A stretch of DNA of 64,000 nucleotides. It comes from Lactobacillus sp. ESL0679 (GTDB lineage Bacteria; Bacillota; Bacilli; Lactobacillales; Lactobacillaceae). The translations under genes and the position numbers were made by a program. The notes under the pieces were generated by a model that saw only the letters and a list, made by a program, of their open reading frames with translations, did no database searches and was not told the DNA's origin. The DNA lies in the NCBI RefSeq assembly GCF_029433515.1, contig NZ_JAQTIG010000001.1:124001-188000 (forward strand), written 5' to 3'. Positions 1 to 10,213 of the stretch are shown here, piece after piece; position 1 is the stretch's first letter; each line of letters begins with the position of its first letter.

Positions 1-212
1 ATCGTTGTGCCAGCAATTTCAATTTGACCACTAGTTGGTTTTAAAAGCGCATTGAAATGCTGCATTAAAGTCGATTTACCACTACCAGTATGACCAATAA
101 TTGCCGTAAAACTACCATCTTGAATTTCAAAGTTCACATTATCCAGACCCTTTTTTTCAAGTGGTGAATCTGGCGCGTAAATATAACTTACTTGTTTGAA
201 TTTAATTGACAT
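1..212 (-). CDS. ecfA2: ECF transporter ATPase EcfA2, partial (N-terminal part)
   Basis: This is the N-terminal 70 residues of the second energy-coupling ATPase of the ECF vitamin/cofactor importer; the rest runs off the window. It begins [20 protein letters not shown] and contains the Walker A sequence GHTGSGKST. The ATG at 212 lies inside the end of ecfA1, so the two genes overlap by 25 bases and are probably translationally coupled. In the family, EcfA1 and EcfA2 form a heterodimer that powers EcfT and interchangeable substrate-binding S subunits. ecfT would be expected next, outside the window. Confidence 0.9.
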   Translation of the reverse strand, partial: MSIKFKQVSYIYAPDSPLEKKGLDNVNFEIQDGSFTAIIGHTGSGKSTLMQHFNALLKPTSGQIEIAGTT

Positions 213-1039
213 AAAAAATTAATCAACTCTTTTTCTGAATTTACAGTTTTAGGAATATTAATATTCCGTTCTAGCAGCATATCTTTAACTTGCTCAAAGA
301 ATGGTACGTCTAGCCCCAATTTTTTAAGAAGTGTGGTTTGACTAAAAATTTCACTGCTAGAACCCTGGTCAATTAATTTTCCATCATTCATGACAATTAC
401 CTGATCTGCTAAACTTGCCTCATCAATATCATGCGTAATTGAAATAACGGTTAAGCCATATTCCTTTTTCATTTGATGGACAATTTGCAAAATTTTATTA
501 CGACCTTCAGGATCAAGCATTGAAGTTGCTTCATCCAAAATAATAATTTTCGGTTTGATTGCAATAATGCCAGCAATTGCTACACGCTGCTTTTGACCGC
601 CTGAGAGACTAGATGGTTCAGAATTAGTATAATCAGCCATACCCACTGCATTAATTGCCTCAGGCACAATTTTAAGCATTTCTTCGCGGGGTACACCACG
701 ATTTTCAAGTCCAAAAGCTACATCGTCTGCAACGGTTGCACCTACAAATTGATTATCAGGATTTTGAAAAACAATACCAACTTTATTTCGAATATCCCAT
801 ACACTATCGTTATTAAGCTCGAAACCATCAACTTCAATACTAGCTTCTTCAGGATTATCAGGAACAAGCAAACCATTAATTAAACGAATAATTGTTGATT
901 TGCCACTACCATTATGACCAATAATGGCTGTCCATGTTCCTCTTTTAATATTAAAACTAATATTATCAATAGCTGGCTGTTTTGTATCTGGATATGTGAA
1001 AGTTACATTTTTGATTTTTATAATATTCTCTGTTGCCAT
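188..1039 (-). CDS. ecfA1: ECF transporter ATPase EcfA1
   Basis: This 283-residue ABC ATPase couples ATP hydrolysis to vitamin uptake by the membrane ECF complex. Visible motifs are Walker [10 protein letters not shown] (residues 41-49), a Q-loop with NPDNQ near 93-97, the signature LSGGQ (145-149) and Walker B IIILDE (165-170). The NPDNQF segment is typical of EcfA1/CbiO-type ATPases. The C-terminal 60 residues form the usual extension. The start is preceded by GGATGGAG. A TATAAT with an upstream TGG (1069-1077) suggests a separate promoter after rplQ. Length is normal for the family. Confidence 0.93.
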   Translation of the reverse strand: MATENIIKIKNVTFTYPDTKQPAIDNISFNIKRGTWTAIIGHNGSGKSTIIRLINGLLVPDNPEEASIEVDGFELNNDSVWDIRNKVGIVFQNPDNQFVGATVADDVAFGLENRGVPREEMLKIVPEAINAVGMADYTNSEPSSLSGGQKQRVAIAGIIAIKPKIIILDEATSMLDPEGRNKILQIVHQMKKEYGLTVISITHDIDEASLADQVIVMNDGKLIDQGSSSEIFSQTTLLKKLGLDVPFFEQVKDMLLERNINIPKTVNSEKELINFLCQLNSNK

Positions 1040-1068
1040 TTTTTCTCCATCCTAAAAAGCCTAACATG

Positions 1069-1077
1069 ATTATACCA
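1069..1077 (-). promoter_or_regulatory. extended -10 element upstream of ecfA1
   Basis: On the minus strand a TGG-TATAAT extended -10 lies 30 bases before the ecfA1 ATG. No good -35 is visible because the upstream sequence is a T-rich run. A weak hairpin followed by eight Ts (about 1087-1112) may end rplQ transcription just before it. Moderate support only. Confidence 0.45.
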
Positions 1078-1218
1078 AAAAAAAAGGCAAAAAAAATCAC
1101 CCATGAAGAGGGATAATTTATATTATCTAAGCTAGACTAAACTTTCGTCATCATCTTGGCGCTTATTCTCACTTTCATGGATAATTCTTAATAGCTATTA
1201 AGTTTTGACTATCTCAAA

Positions 1219-1602
1219 TTAAACTAATTCAAGGATAACCATTGGAGCACCATCACCCTTACGAGCTTTGGCTAACTTCATAATTCTGGTGTAACCACCA
1301 TTACGATCTTTGTAACGAGGTGCAATATCACTGAAAAGTTTTTGCAATGCTGATTTAACAACAACTGCATCGCCTTCTTCATGGATATCTGCAACTTCAT
1401 CACGTACAAAAGCAGCAGCCTTTCTTCTAGCGGCTAAATCGCCACGCTTACCTAAAGTAATCATCTTTTCGGCAGTTTTGCGAATTTCTTTTGCACGGGT
1501 TTCAGTAGTAACAATGCGTTCTTTCATGAACAATTGAGTTGTCATTTCGCGCAACATTGCTTTTCTATGTGCACTATCCCAACCTAATTTACGGTATGGC
1601 AT
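1219..1602 (-). CDS. rplQ: 50S ribosomal protein L17
   Basis: This 127-residue large-subunit protein is the last gene of the alpha operon. It begins [20 protein letters not shown], the family hallmark, and keeps the conserved arginine/lysine-rich N-terminus that contacts 23S rRNA near the exit-tunnel side. The start is preceded by AAAGGAGG. It lies 20 bases after rpoA and should be co-transcribed from the S10 promoter 13 kb upstream. Confidence 0.97.
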   Translation of the reverse strand: MPYRKLGWDSAHRKAMLREMTTQLFMKERIVTTETRAKEIRKTAEKMITLGKRGDLAARRKAAAFVRDEVADIHEEGDAVVVKSALQKLFSDIAPRYKDRNGGYTRIMKLAKARKGDGAPMVILELV

Positions 1603-1622
1603 CAGTTTACCTCCTTTATTTA

Positions 1623-2561
1623 TTAATCTTCTTGACGAAGTGAAAGTCCCAAGTCAGCTAATTTGTTTTTAACTTCTTCCAATGATTTCCGTCCCAAATT
1701 ACGTACGCGCATCATATCTGCTTCAGTCTTATCTGTTAACTCTTGCAGAGTATTGATGCCAGCACGCTTCAGACAATTGTATGAACGTACAGAAAGGTCA
1801 AGCTCTTCGATTGTCATCTCAAGTTTCTTTTCTGCAGTATCATCTTCTTTTTCGATCATAACATCGTCAAATTTGGTATTTGCATCAGCAGTTTCAAACA
1901 CTTTAAAGTGCGCTACTAAAATCTTAGCAGCAAAACTAAGGGCGTCATTAGGCTTGATTGAACCATCAGTCCAAATCTCTAAAGTGAGCTTGTCAAAATC
2001 ATCTCTTTTACCAACACGAGTTGATTCAACCTGGTAATTAACTTTTTTAATTGGTGAAAAAAGAGAATCGACAGGAATAACACCAATTGGCATATCTTCA
2101 CTCTTGTTGTCACTTGCTGCAACATAACCGCGACCGTTCTTAACAGCAATTTGCATGTGCAAGTGGCCACCGTCAGCAATGGTACAAATATATTGATCAG
2201 GATTTAGAATTTGAACATCAGCATCAACTTTGAGATCATCAGCAGTTACAGTAGCTGGACCTTCAACATCCAATTCAATTAATTTTTGTTCATCAGAAAA
2301 TGATTTTAACTCAAGCTTTTTTAAGTTAAGAATCATTTTTACTACATCTTCTCTAACACCAGGAACTGTTGAGAATTCATGTAAGACACCATCAATTTGA
2401 ACATAAACAAGTCCTGTACCTGGAATAGATGTTAGTAAAACTCTACGTAATGAATTACCTAAAGTAGTACCAAAGCCTCGTTCAAGTGGTTCAATAACAA
2501 ATTTACCGTAAGACTTCTCTTGGTCAACAACGGTAATATTTGGTTTTTCAAATTCAATCAT
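1623..2561 (-). CDS. rpoA: DNA-directed RNA polymerase subunit alpha
   Basis: The alpha subunit (312 residues from the chosen start [12 protein letters not shown]) dimerises to nucleate RNA polymerase assembly. The N-terminal assembly domain contains the [20 protein letters not shown] segment and is joined by an acidic linker to the C-terminal domain, whose helix-hairpin-helix includes [13 protein letters not shown] and [13 protein letters not shown]. An in-frame start eight codons earlier is possible, but the sequence AAAGGGG sits correctly for the ATG at 2561. Gene order rpsK-rpoA-rplQ is normal. Confidence 0.97.
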   Translation of the reverse strand: MIEFEKPNITVVDQEKSYGKFVIEPLERGFGTTLGNSLRRVLLTSIPGTGLVYVQIDGVLHEFSTVPGVREDVVKMILNLKKLELKSFSDEQKLIELDVEGPATVTADDLKVDADVQILNPDQYICTIADGGHLHMQIAVKNGRGYVAASDNKSEDMPIGVIPVDSLFSPIKKVNYQVESTRVGKRDDFDKLTLEIWTDGSIKPNDALSFAAKILVAHFKVFETADANTKFDDVMIEKEDDTAEKKLEMTIEELDLSVRSYNCLKRAGINTLQELTDKTEADMMRVRNLGRKSLEEVKNKLADLGLSLRQED

Positions 2562-2606
2562 TACTAGGCCCCTTTCAAAACGCAACGTCCTTCATTAAGA
2601 AAAAAA

Positions 2607-2990
2607 TTATACACGACGACGTTTTGGTGGTCTAGAACCATTGTGGGGAACTGGAGTAACATCACGAATTGCAGTAATTTCAAGACCAGTAGCTTGTAAT
2701 GATCTAATTGCTGATTCACGACCAGAACCAGGACCTTTGACAGAAACTTCTACATGTTTCATACCTTGATCCATTGCACTCTTAGCTGCTGCTTCAGCTG
2801 CCATTTGAGCTGCAAACGGAGTAGACTTACGGCTACCCTTAAAGCCCAATGCACCGGCTGAAGACCAAGCAACTGCATTACCTTGAACGTCAGTAATCAT
2901 GACTAAAGTATTATTAAACGTAGAATGAATATGAGCAACGCCTTTTTCAACGTGCTTCTTCACACGACGCTTACGTGCTGTTTTAGGCAT
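2607..2990 (-). CDS. rpsK: 30S ribosomal protein S11
   Basis: S11 (127 residues, start [10 protein letters not shown]) binds the 16S platform next to the mRNA exit path. It shows the conserved central [17 protein letters not shown] and the C-terminal [22 protein letters not shown] codon lies immediately before the ATG; the ATG is preferred because AGGAGG is then seven bases upstream. It sits in the rpsM-rpsK-rpoA order of the alpha operon. Confidence 0.97.
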   Translation of the reverse strand: MPKTARKRRVKKHVEKGVAHIHSTFNNTLVMITDVQGNAVAWSSAGALGFKGSRKSTPFAAQMAAEAAAKSAMDQGMKHVEVSVKGPGSGRESAIRSLQATGLEITAIRDVTPVPHNGSRPPKRRRV

Positions 2991-3011
2991 CAATAAACCT
3001 CCTTATAAATT

Positions 3012-3362
3012 TTATTTATTCTTCTTACTACCCTTACGAGTGCGGGCATTATTCTTGGTATTTTGACCACGAACTGGAAGTCCACGGCGGTGACGCATAC
3101 CACGGTAAGAACCGATATCAATTAACCGTTTGATATTCATGCTAACTTGTCTACGCAAGTCACCTTCAACACGGTATTTATCAACTTCTGCGCGAAGCTT
3201 TTCTTGATCGTCTGGAGTCAAATCTTTTGAACGTATGTCTTCAGAAACGCCAGCATCCGCACAAATTTTTTGAGCTGTAGGCTCACCAATACCATAAATA
3301 TATGTTAAAGCAACAACTATTCTTTTATCTCTTGGTAAGTCAACACCAGCAATACGTGCCAT
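3012..3362 (-). CDS. rpsM: 30S ribosomal protein S13
   Basis: S13 (116 residues from [14 protein letters not shown]) sits in the head of the small subunit and forms intersubunit bridges. The helix-two-turn-helix core ([11 protein letters not shown]) and the basic C-terminal tail with [19 protein letters not shown], which reaches the P-site tRNA, are intact. The start at 3362 fits the family; a start three codons earlier would add MQF and place the AGGAGG too close. Confidence 0.97.
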   Translation of the reverse strand: MARIAGVDLPRDKRIVVALTYIYGIGEPTAQKICADAGVSEDIRSKDLTPDDQEKLRAEVDKYRVEGDLRRQVSMNIKRLIDIGSYRGMRHRRGLPVRGQNTKNNARTRKGSKKNK

Positions 3363-3385
3363 AAATTGCACCTCCTATTTTATTT

Positions 3386-3502
3386 TTAACCTTGACGTTG
3401 CTTGTGCTTAGGATTTGCAGAACAAATAACCATCACACGGCCATGTCTTTTAATAATCTTACAATGTTCACACATTGGTTTAACAGATGGTCTAACCTTC
3501 AT
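3386..3502 (-). CDS. rpmJ: 50S ribosomal protein L36 (zinc-binding form)
   Basis: This 38-codon gene encodes [15 protein letters not shown]... ending KHKQRQG. Cys11, Cys14, Cys27 and His33 form the classical zinc site of the C+ form of L36, which packs against 23S rRNA. It starts at the ATG of 3500-3502, 14 bases after the infA stop, and ends before rpsM. It is small enough to be missed by length-filtered gene calling, but its position between infA and rpsM is the conserved one. Confidence 0.96.
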
Positions 3503-3516
3503 GTTTACCCCCGTTA

Positions 3517-3738
3517 TTACTTTATAAACCGATACGTAATTCTACCTTTTGTTAAATCGTAAGGAGAAAGTTCCACAGTAACACGGTCGCCAGGCAAAAT
3601 ACGAATGTAGTGCATTCTAATTTTACCGGAAACATGTGCTAAAATCACAGCTCCATTTTCCAATTCAACTTTAAACATAGCATTAGGCAAAGTATCTACA
3701 ACTTTACCTTTTACTTCAATGACATCATCTTTTGCCAA
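3517..3738 (-). CDS. infA: translation initiation factor IF-1
   Basis: IF-1 (73 residues) is an S1/OB-fold protein that blocks the A site during 30S initiation. It begins [20 protein letters not shown] and keeps [25 protein letters not shown] as its RNA-binding face. It lies between adk and rpmJ. The map (methionine aminopeptidase) gene that separates adk and infA in Bacillus subtilis is absent here. Confidence 0.97.
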
Positions 3739-3809
3739 AGTCGTTCCTCCGCAATTAAACAGTCATACTTTGAAATTATAACACGGAACAGCAAATAAAC
3801 AAGTTATTG

Positions 3810-4460
3810 CTATTTACTCAGTACCGCATCAACACTTTCAAAAACTTTCTCAGGAGTTTGTTCACCATCAATAACAGTCAACAAACCTTTATTTTGGTAA
3901 AAGTCTTTCAAAGGTGCATTCATCTTTTCGTTAACTTCTAAACGATTCTTGACCACTTCAGGCTTGTCATCTTCACGTTGATAAAAGTCATGGCCACCAC
4001 AACGATCACAAATACCTTTTTCTTTAGGCATCTTAGTAATCTTATTGTAAGTAGCACCACAACTTTTACACATAAAGCGGGCTGACAAGCGATCGATTAA
4101 AGTTTGTTCTTTAACTTCAAGCGAAATTACACTAGTCAAAGATTTATTAAGACGTTTAGTAATACCTTCCAACAATTCTGCTTGAACAGTTGTCCTTGGA
4201 AAGCCGTCTAAAATATAGCCTTCTTTAATATCAGGCTGAGCTAAACGCTCTTCAACCAATTTAGCAGTAACTTCATCGGGTACCAAATCGCCCTTGTCGA
4301 TATAACTTTTGGCTTCAAGACCAACTTTGGTTTCATTAGCCATTGCTTCCCTAAACATATCCCCAGTTGAAATATGAGTTAGGTGATATTTATCAACAAT
4401 TTGCTCAGACACTGTACCTTTGCCAGCACCAGGCAAACCTAAAAGAATTAAGTTAATCAT
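3810..4460 (-). CDS. adk: adenylate kinase
   Basis: This 216-residue cytosolic enzyme interconverts ATP + AMP and 2 ADP. The P-loop GLPGAGKGT is at residues 8-16 and the AMP-binding TGDMFR and DGFPRT motifs follow. The LID domain carries CKSC and CDRC, so it is the long, zinc-binding form common in Gram-positives. It follows secY by 11 bases and is probably translated from the same spc-operon transcript. Confidence 0.97.
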   Translation of the reverse strand: MINLILLGLPGAGKGTVSEQIVDKYHLTHISTGDMFREAMANETKVGLEAKSYIDKGDLVPDEVTAKLVEERLAQPDIKEGYILDGFPRTTVQAELLEGITKRLNKSLTSVISLEVKEQTLIDRLSARFMCKSCGATYNKITKMPKEKGICDRCGGHDFYQREDDKPEVVKNRLEVNEKMNAPLKDFYQNKGLLTVIDGEQTPEKVFESVDAVLSK

Positions 4461-4471
4461 TTATCTATTTC

Positions 4472-5767
4472 CTATCTGATGAATCCTACATATTCACGCT
4501 TCATTAACAAACCGTTAATCTGACGTGACAATTCAAGGACAACCCCAATAACAATTAAAAGACTTGTTCCGCCTAATCCAATTGAACTTGGTAAATCCCA
4601 AAAATTAGTAGCAAGTTGTGGCAGCAAAGCAACCAAACCTAAGAAAACAGATCCAACAGTTGATAATCTAATTAACAACTTCGAAACGTAATCTTGTGTA
4701 TCCTTTCCAGGCCACACACTAGGAATATAAGCACCTTGCTTTTGCAAATTCTTCGAAAGCTTCTCAGGATTAACCTGAACAAAAGCATAGAAGAAAGTAA
4801 ACAAAATAATCAAAAGTGTATAAATTATAACTCCTGGTGTAGTTTGCATACTAAACACGCTGGTCATTATCTTGTACCATTGTTGATCGCCTTGGGACTT
4901 TTGAAAGACCATTAAAATTGTTGCTGGTGTGATAATAAACGAACTTGCGAAAATTACCGGAATAACACCTGAAACATTAACTTTTAATGGCAAAAAGCTT
5001 TCTGAGCCACTTACAGTTGCTCTCTTTGTATATTGAATTGGAATCCGACGATCCGCCTGTTCAACCCACGTAACTAATTGTGTTACGACGAGAATTGCAA
5101 TGATAATCGCGATGAAGAACACAATCCCTTGAATTCGATCACTCGCATTATTATTAATAATATCTTCCTTAAAAATCTGATATAGACCTCGTGGAAGACG
5201 AGCAATAATACCAGCAAAGATAATTACAGAAACACCATTACCAAGTCCTTTATCAGTGATTTCATCACCAAGCCAAGTCAGTAACATTGTTCCAGCCGTC
5301 ATAATAACAGCAATTTCAACATAGGTCTGCCACGATTGTGACTTTACAAGTCCCATTTGTGTTAAAGCGTTAAACCCAAGTGTAATACCGATACTTTGAA
5401 CAAAAGCAACTACTAATGACAACCATCTAGTAACTTGATTAGTTTTACGCCGGCCTACTTCACCTTGTTTTCCCCACTCTACTAATGTAGGAACAATATC
5501 CATCTGTAACAACTGAATAACAATTTGTGCAGTAATATAAGGAGAAACACCCAGTGAAAAAATCGAATAATTATCTAACCCACCACCAGAAACAGTATCT
5601 AGCATGGGAACTAAACCAGTTTGTGCTACTTGAGTGATCGCTTTTGCATTTACACCTGGAACTGTAATGTTAGCTCCTATGCGATACAACAAGAGAATAA
5701 AGAGCGTAAAATAAATTTTATTTCGAATTTCTTTATCCTTAAAAGCGTTCTTCAAGGTCGAAAACAT
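4472..5767 (-). CDS. secY: protein translocase subunit SecY
   Basis: SecY (431 residues) is the ten-helix channel of the Sec translocon in the cytoplasmic membrane. Recognisable parts are the N-terminal RNKIYFTLFILLLYRIGA helix, the plug region around DNYSIFSLGVSPYITAQI, and the cytoplasmic loop with RRIPIQYTKRA that contacts SecA and ribosomes. The ATG overlaps the rplO stop by one base (TAATG), implying translational coupling. Confidence 0.97.
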   Translation of the reverse strand: MFSTLKNAFKDKEIRNKIYFTLFILLLYRIGANITVPGVNAKAITQVAQTGLVPMLDTVSGGGLDNYSIFSLGVSPYITAQIVIQLLQMDIVPTLVEWGKQGEVGRRKTNQVTRWLSLVVAFVQSIGITLGFNALTQMGLVKSQSWQTYVEIAVIMTAGTMLLTWLGDEITDKGLGNGVSVIIFAGIIARLPRGLYQIFKEDIINNNASDRIQGIVFFIAIIIAILVVTQLVTWVEQADRRIPIQYTKRATVSGSESFLPLKVNVSGVIPVIFASSFIITPATILMVFQKSQGDQQWYKIMTSVFSMQTTPGVIIYTLLIILFTFFYAFVQVNPEKLSKNLQKQGAYIPSVWPGKDTQDYVSKLLIRLSTVGSVFLGLVALLPQLATNFWDLPSSIGLGGTSLLIVIGVVLELSRQINGLLMKREYVGFIR

Positions 5768-6207
5768 TAGATCACCTCAACAGATCCGCCAGCAGCCTCA
5801 ACTGCTTTCTTAGCAGCGGCAGAAACTTTGTTAACCTTTACGTTTAATTTAACTTTTAATTCGCCTTTAGCAAGTAATTTAACGCCTGATAATTCTTTCT
5901 TTACCAAACCGTTTTCTTTCAAACTAGCGACAGTTACTTCACTATTATCCTTGAATTTGTTCAAGTCGTCTAAATTAACAATTGCATATTCTTTACGGTT
6001 AACATTCTTAAATCCACGCTTAGGCATAGTTCTAAATAATGGCATCTGTCCACCTTCAAAACCTAAACGAGTATGGCCGCCTTGACGGGATAATTGACCC
6101 TTTTGTCCACGACCAGAAGTCTTACCGAAACCACTTGAAGTACCGCGTCCAACACGTTTTCTAGTTGAGCGCGAACCATCAGAGGCATGTAATTCATTAA
6201 GCTTCAT
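5767..6207 (-). CDS. rplO: 50S ribosomal protein L15
   Basis: L15 (146 residues) is an early-to-mid assembly protein of the large subunit. The glycine/arginine-rich N-terminal extension ([21 protein letters not shown]) that penetrates 23S rRNA and the [17 protein letters not shown] motif are intact. It sits between rpmD and secY as in most bacteria and shares one base with secY. Confidence 0.97.
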   Translation of the reverse strand: MKLNELHASDGSRSTRKRVGRGTSSGFGKTSGRGQKGQLSRQGGHTRLGFEGGQMPLFRTMPKRGFKNVNRKEYAIVNLDDLNKFKDNSEVTVASLKENGLVKKELSGVKLLAKGELKVKLNVKVNKVSAAAKKAVEAAGGSVEVI

Positions 6208-6229
6208 TAATTTGGCACCTCCTCAATAA

Positions 6230-6415
6230 TTATTTATTAACTTCTTCAACAGAAATTAAGTGGGCAATTTTCATTAATGCACCACGAGTAGCAGCGTTGT
6301 CTGGTAGAACAACAGTACTGCTGATTCTACCTAAGCCAAGAGCCTTAACAACTTTCTTTTGGTTAGGTAGACGGTGCGCAACACTTCTAATTAAAGTAAC
6401 TTTTAATTCAGTCAT
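6230..6415 (-). CDS. rpmD: 50S ribosomal protein L30
   Basis: L30 is a 61-residue beta-alpha-beta protein of the large subunit. It begins [20 protein letters not shown] and includes [18 protein letters not shown], the family core. It lies between rpsE and rplO with short spacers. Length is typical of the bacterial form. Confidence 0.96.
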   Translation of the reverse strand: MTELKVTLIRSVAHRLPNQKKVVKALGLGRISSTVVLPDNAATRGALMKIAHLISVEEVNK

Positions 6416-6426
6416 TTATAGTCTCC

Positions 6427-6933
6427 CTAATCTAAATCTGCGTGGCGAAGCTTTTCAACTTCTTCACTTGTTCTAAGCTTTTTCAAGCCATCAATCGCTG
6501 CGCGAACAACGTTGATTGGTGTGTTTGAACCAAGTGACTTAGAAGTAACATCAGCAATACCAGCCATATCCATAACGATACGAACGGCACCACCGGCAGC
6601 AATACCTGAACCAGCTGGAGCAGGCTTGAATAAAATACTACCTGAACCATAGTGACCAATTACTTCGTGAGGAATGGTAGTACCAACCTTAGGAACATTA
6701 ATCATGTTCTTCTTACCAGCTTCAACGGCCTTACGGATTGCTTCTGGAACTTCTTGAGCTTTACCAGTACCAAAGCCTACACGACCTTTTTTGTCGCCAA
6801 CAACTACTAGGGCAGCAAATCTCATGCGTTGACCACCCTTGACAACCTTGGTGACACGATTAATTGCTACTAACTGATCTTCAATGTCGTCCTTATTTCT
6901 ACGATTATTACGAGAATCGTTGCGGTTTGCCAT
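6427..6933 (-). CDS. rpsE: 30S ribosomal protein S5
   Basis: S5 (168 residues) lies near the mRNA entry and decoding site and affects fidelity. The N-terminal double-stranded RNA-binding domain with [18 protein letters not shown] and the C-terminal domain with [15 protein letters not shown] are intact. The loop around [10 protein letters not shown], where spectinomycin-resistance changes occur in other bacteria, looks ordinary. It belongs to the spc cluster. Confidence 0.97.
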   Translation of the reverse strand: MANRNDSRNNRRNKDDIEDQLVAINRVTKVVKGGQRMRFAALVVVGDKKGRVGFGTGKAQEVPEAIRKAVEAGKKNMINVPKVGTTIPHEVIGHYGSGSILFKPAPAGSGIAAGGAVRIVMDMAGIADVTSKSLGSNTPINVVRAAIDGLKKLRTSEEVEKLRHADLD

Positions 6934-6949
6934 GTATTATTCTCCTTCC

Positions 6950-7306
6950 CTAGAAATCTAATCCGTTTTCACGAGCGGCATCTGCCAAAGCTGAAATACG
7001 GCCGTGGTATAAGTAACCACTTCTATCAAACACAATGTTTGAAATGTTCTTAGCTTTAGCTGCTTCAGCAATAGCTTTACCAACAGCTTGAGCTTGTTCT
7101 ACCTTAGTTGAACCCTTAACAGATTCATCCAAAGTTGAGGCACTTGCTAGCGTGACACCCTCTACATCATCAATTAATTGAGCGTAGATGTTCTTGTTTG
7201 AACGGAAAACACTTAAGCGTGGGCGCTCAGCAGTACCAGAGATCTTGCTACGAATACGTTTATGACGCTTTAAGCGCAATTTATTTTTGTCTGGTTTTGA
7301 AATCAC
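6950..7306 (-). CDS. rplR: 50S ribosomal protein L18
   Basis: L18 (118 residues) binds 5S rRNA with L5 and anchors it to the central protuberance. The basic N-terminus [21 protein letters not shown] and the C-terminal [20 protein letters not shown] are standard. It lies between rplF and rpsE. Confidence 0.97.
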   Translation of the reverse strand: MISKPDKNKLRLKRHKRIRSKISGTAERPRLSVFRSNKNIYAQLIDDVEGVTLASASTLDESVKGSTKVEQAQAVGKAIAEAAKAKNISNIVFDRSGYLYHGRISALADAARENGLDF

Positions 7307-7329
7307 AATTTCACCTCAAAATTTATTTA

Positions 7330-7860
7330 TTACTTACCTGTCTTACCTTCCTTACGACGTACATATTCGTCAACATAACGAATACCTTTACCCTTGTAAG
7401 GTTCTGGTGGACGTACATCGCGAATTTCAGCAGCAAATTGTCCAACATTTTGCTTAGAAATTCCTTCTACTTCAATATCAGTGTTTGAAGTAGCGTTTAC
7501 GGAAACACCTTCAGGTGCAGTCATTACAACTGGGTGAGAGTAGCCAACATTCAAAGTTAACTTGTTGCCTTGTGTAGTAGCACGATAACCAACACCGATT
7601 AACTTCAAAGCCTTCTTGTAGCCGTTAACTACACCTTCAACCATTGATGCTAAATTAGCTCTTTCAGTACCATGAAGTGCCTTATCATTTTCACTTGAAC
7701 GTGAGAAATTGATTTTGCCATCTTCTTGCTTAAAAGTAATTTTAGGATCGAAGTATCTAGTTAATTCACCCTTTGGGCCCTTAACAGTAATATTGTCACC
7801 TTCCTTGGTAACAGTGACACTGTCTGGGACTTCAATTGTTTTTAAACCTATACGGCTCAT
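7330..7860 (-). CDS. rplF: 50S ribosomal protein L6
   Basis: L6 (176 residues) has two related domains and sits at the base of the L7/L12 stalk near the sarcin-ricin loop. The C-terminal signature [20 protein letters not shown] and [13 protein letters not shown] is present. It lies between rpsH and rplR. Confidence 0.97.
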   Translation of the reverse strand: MSRIGLKTIEVPDSVTVTKEGDNITVKGPKGELTRYFDPKITFKQEDGKINFSRSSENDKALHGTERANLASMVEGVVNGYKKALKLIGVGYRATTQGNKLTLNVGYSHPVVMTAPEGVSVNATSNTDIEVEGISKQNVGQFAAEIRDVRPPEPYKGKGIRYVDEYVRRKEGKTGK

Positions 7861-7884
7861 TGATTGTTCTCCTTTCTGTCAGAA

Positions 7885-8283
7885 TTACCAAACGTAGGCA
7901 ATAACTTCGCCGCCAACGCCTTTTTGTCTAGCTTCTTTATCGGTAATTACACCAGCAGAAGTAGAAACGATGGCAATACCTAAGCCGTTAAGAACTTTAG
8001 GTAAGTTTTCAGCACTAACGTAATTTCTAAGACCTGGCTTAGAAATCCGTTTTAAGCCTGAAATGACACGTTCTCCGTTTGGACCGTATTTCAAGAAAAC
8101 CTTGATAACACCTTGTTTATTGTCATCAGTAACTTCGTAATCACGGATGAAACCTTCGCGTTTCAAAATTTCTGAAATAGATTTTTTAATATTTGATGCA
8201 GGAATTTCAACTGAACTATGCTTTGCCATGTTGGCATTTCTAATTCTAGTCAAGTAATCTGCGATCGGATCTGTCATGACCAT
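7885..8283 (-). CDS. rpsH: 30S ribosomal protein S8
   Basis: S8 (132 residues) is a primary 16S-binding protein of the platform and, in other bacteria, an autoregulator of the spc operon. It begins [16 protein letters not shown] and ends with [22 protein letters not shown]. Two in-frame ATGs exist (8283 and 8277); AGGAGG lies nine bases before the first and fifteen before the second, so the first is chosen. Confidence 0.96.
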   Translation of the reverse strand: MVMTDPIADYLTRIRNANMAKHSSVEIPASNIKKSISEILKREGFIRDYEVTDDNKQGVIKVFLKYGPNGERVISGLKRISKPGLRNYVSAENLPKVLNGLGIAIVSTSAGVITDKEARQKGVGGEVIAYVW

Positions 8284-8305
8284 TTATGCTATCCTCCTAA
8301 CCGTA

Positions 8306-8491
8306 TTACCAACTAGCCTTTTTAAGACCTGGGATTTGACCTTTGTGAGCTAAATCCTTCAGGCAAATACGGCATAAGCCAAATTTACGGTAAACTGAGT
8401 GTGGTCGACCACATCTCTCACAACGTGTATATTCACGTGAAGAAAACTTAGCAGGACGATGATTTCTAATTTTTTGTGATGTTTTAGCCAT
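8306..8491 (-). CDS. rpsN: 30S ribosomal protein S14, zinc-binding type
   Basis: This 61-residue S14 is the short, zinc-binding form. The pairs CERC and CRIC hold the zinc, and the C-terminal [11 protein letters not shown] is typical of the type Z protein, which sits in the head of the small subunit. It lies between rplE and rpsH. A second, zinc-free S14 copy could exist elsewhere in the genome; none is in this window. Confidence 0.97.
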   Translation of the reverse strand: MAKTSQKIRNHRPAKFSSREYTRCERCGRPHSVYRKFGLCRICLKDLAHKGQIPGLKKASW

Positions 8492-8503
8492 TAATGTCCT
8501 CCA

Positions 8504-9046
8504 TTATTTTGCAAACGGCATACCAAATTGACCTAAAAGCTCACGAGCTTCTTCGTCAGTATTGGCAGTAGTAACGATAACAACATCTAAACCTCTGGTA
8601 CGGTTAACCTTATCAAAGTCGATTTCTGGGAAAATCAATTGTTCCTTGATACCTAAAGTGTAGTTACCACGACCATCGAATGAACGACTTGAAACACCGC
8701 GGAAGTCACGAACACGTGGAAGTGAAACGTTGATTAACTTGTATAAGAAATCATACATTCTAGTGCCTCTAAGTGTAACCTTAGCACCAATAGACATACC
8801 TTCACGTAAACGGAAGTTAGCAATTGACTTCTTAGCCTTAGTAACTAAAGGCTTTTGACCAGAAATCAAAGTTAACTCTTCAACTGCTTCATCTAAATTC
8901 TTAGCATTTGAAACAGCATCACCGACACCCATATTCAAAACGATCTTTTCGATCTTAGGTACTTGCATAACTGAATCATACTCAAATTTTTCTTGTAATG
9001 CAGGAACAATCTTTTCTTTATATTCTTGAGCTAAATGACTTGCCAT
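8504..9046 (-). CDS. rplE: 50S ribosomal protein L5
   Basis: L5 (180 residues) binds 5S rRNA and contacts P-site tRNA and S13. Conserved parts include [32 protein letters not shown] and the C-terminal [17 protein letters not shown]. It lies between rplX and rpsN. Confidence 0.97.
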   Translation of the reverse strand: MASHLAQEYKEKIVPALQEKFEYDSVMQVPKIEKIVLNMGVGDAVSNAKNLDEAVEELTLISGQKPLVTKAKKSIANFRLREGMSIGAKVTLRGTRMYDFLYKLINVSLPRVRDFRGVSSRSFDGRGNYTLGIKEQLIFPEIDFDKVNRTRGLDVVIVTTANTDEEARELLGQFGMPFAK

Positions 9047-9060
9047 TTGTGTCCTCCCTT

Positions 9061-9312
9061 CTACTTCTTAGTTTCTTCTTTTTTGCTTTCACCTTTAGCA
9101 ATAACTTTTACGTTGGATGCGTGAATTGAACCTTCTGATTCAACCACACCACCATTTGCATTGCTTTGTGAAGGCTTTTCGTGCTTCTTAATCGTATTAA
9201 CGCCTTTAACAACCACAAGGTTTTTCTTAACGTTAACAGAAAGAACTACACCCTCTTTGCCTTTATCTTTTCCGGCAATAACTTTTACTTTGTCACCAGT
9301 TTTAACAAACAT
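9061..9312 (-). CDS. rplX: 50S ribosomal protein L24
   Basis: L24 (83 residues) is a KOW-domain assembly initiator for the large subunit, next to the tunnel exit. It shows [18 protein letters not shown] and [10 protein letters not shown]. The protein is shorter than the roughly 100-residue Bacillus form; the C-terminus ends in a lysine/glutamate tail ([11 protein letters not shown]). It lies between rplN and rplE. Confidence 0.96.
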   Translation of the reverse strand: MFVKTGDKVKVIAGKDKGKEGVVLSVNVKKNLVVVKGVNTIKKHEKPSQSNANGGVVESEGSIHASNVKVIAKGESKKEETKK

Positions 9313-9329
9313 CAGTGCACCTCACTTAA

Positions 9330-9698
9330 TTATAAGACTTCAGGAGCAAGAGAGACGATCTTCATAAAGTCGTGCTCACGTAACTCACGTGCAACAGGCC
9401 CAAAGATACGAGTACCACGTGGGCTCTTATCTGCATTAATAACTACGCCGGCATTTTCATCAAACTTGATGTATGATCCATCTTCACGGCGTGCGCCTGA
9501 TTTTGTTCTAACAATGACTGCTTTAACAACGTCACCTTTTTTGACAACGCCACCTGGTGTTGCTTGTTTAACAGTTGCTACCACGATATCACCAATGTTA
9601 CCGGTCTTACGTTTTGATCCACCTAAGACTCTAATAACTAAAAGTTCTCTGGCACCAGAGTTATCAGCAACTCTCAAACGGGATTCATTTTGAATCAC
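9330..9698 (-). CDS. rplN: 50S ribosomal protein L14
   Basis: L14 (122 residues) forms intersubunit bridges with 16S rRNA and is a binding site for the RsfS silencing factor. It begins [20 protein letters not shown] and ends [16 protein letters not shown], both family signatures. It is separated from rpsQ by 32 bases. Confidence 0.97.
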   Translation of the reverse strand: MIQNESRLRVADNSGARELLVIRVLGGSKRKTGNIGDIVVATVKQATPGGVVKKGDVVKAVIVRTKSGARREDGSYIKFDENAGVVINADKSPRGTRIFGPVARELREHDFMKIVSLAPEVL

Positions 9699-9730
9699 TG
9701 TATAATCCTCCCCTCACTAAATCCGCAAAA

Positions 9731-9997
9731 TTAAACAGATTTCTTAACAATTTCTACTAAACGAAAGCGCTTTGTACGAGATAATGGACGAGTTTCCATG
9801 ATACGAACAGTATCGCCAACTTTAGCTTCATTATTTTCGTCTTGTGCATAGTATTTTTTAGAATATCTAATACGCTTCTTGTAAACAGGGTGGTTCTTGT
9901 AAGTATCAACTACAACAGTGATAGTTTTGTCATTCTTATCAGAAACTACACGACCTTGATATACGTGACGATGATTTCTTTCGATTGATTCGCTCAA
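9731..9997 (-). CDS. rpsQ: 30S ribosomal protein S17
   Basis: S17 (88 residues) is an OB-fold primary 16S-binding protein. It includes [17 protein letters not shown] and [20 protein letters not shown]. It sits between rpmC and rplN in the usual order. Confidence 0.97.
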   Translation of the reverse strand: MSESIERNHRHVYQGRVVSDKNDKTITVVVDTYKNHPVYKKRIRYSKKYYAQDENNEAKVGDTVRIMETRPLSRTKRFRLVEIVKKSV

Positions 9998-10015
9998 GTT
10001 AATAACTCCCTTCCA

Positions 10016-10213
10016 CTAATCTTTCTTCAATGCTTCTTCACTAAGAATTGTTTTAATTCTAGCGATATTCTTACGGACTTTACTCAGGCGAGCGGTATTT
10101 TCTAATTGACCCGTTGCTTGTTGAAAACGCAAGTTGAAAAGTTCTTCTTTGTATTGCTTTTCCTTTTCTAACATTTGATCAGTGGTTAGTGTTCTGATAT
10201 CCTTAGCCTTCAT
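10016..10213 (-). CDS. rpmC: 50S ribosomal protein L29
   Basis: L29 (65 residues from [15 protein letters not shown]) is a two-helix protein at the tunnel exit near the signal-recognition and trigger-factor docking site. A GTG four codons earlier is in frame, but AGGTGG lies eight bases before the ATG at 10213, which also gives the normal N-terminus. The start overlaps the rplP coding end by 11 bases. Confidence 0.95.
   Translation of the reverse strand: MKAKDIRTLTTDQMLEKEKQYKEELFNLRFQQATGQLENTARLSKVRKNIARIKTILSEEALKKD

Noticed and set aside
9181-9693. Plus-strand ORF of 170 codons antisense to rplX and rplN
   Set aside because: It lies wholly opposite conserved r-protein genes, has no ribosome binding site and no recognisable protein features.
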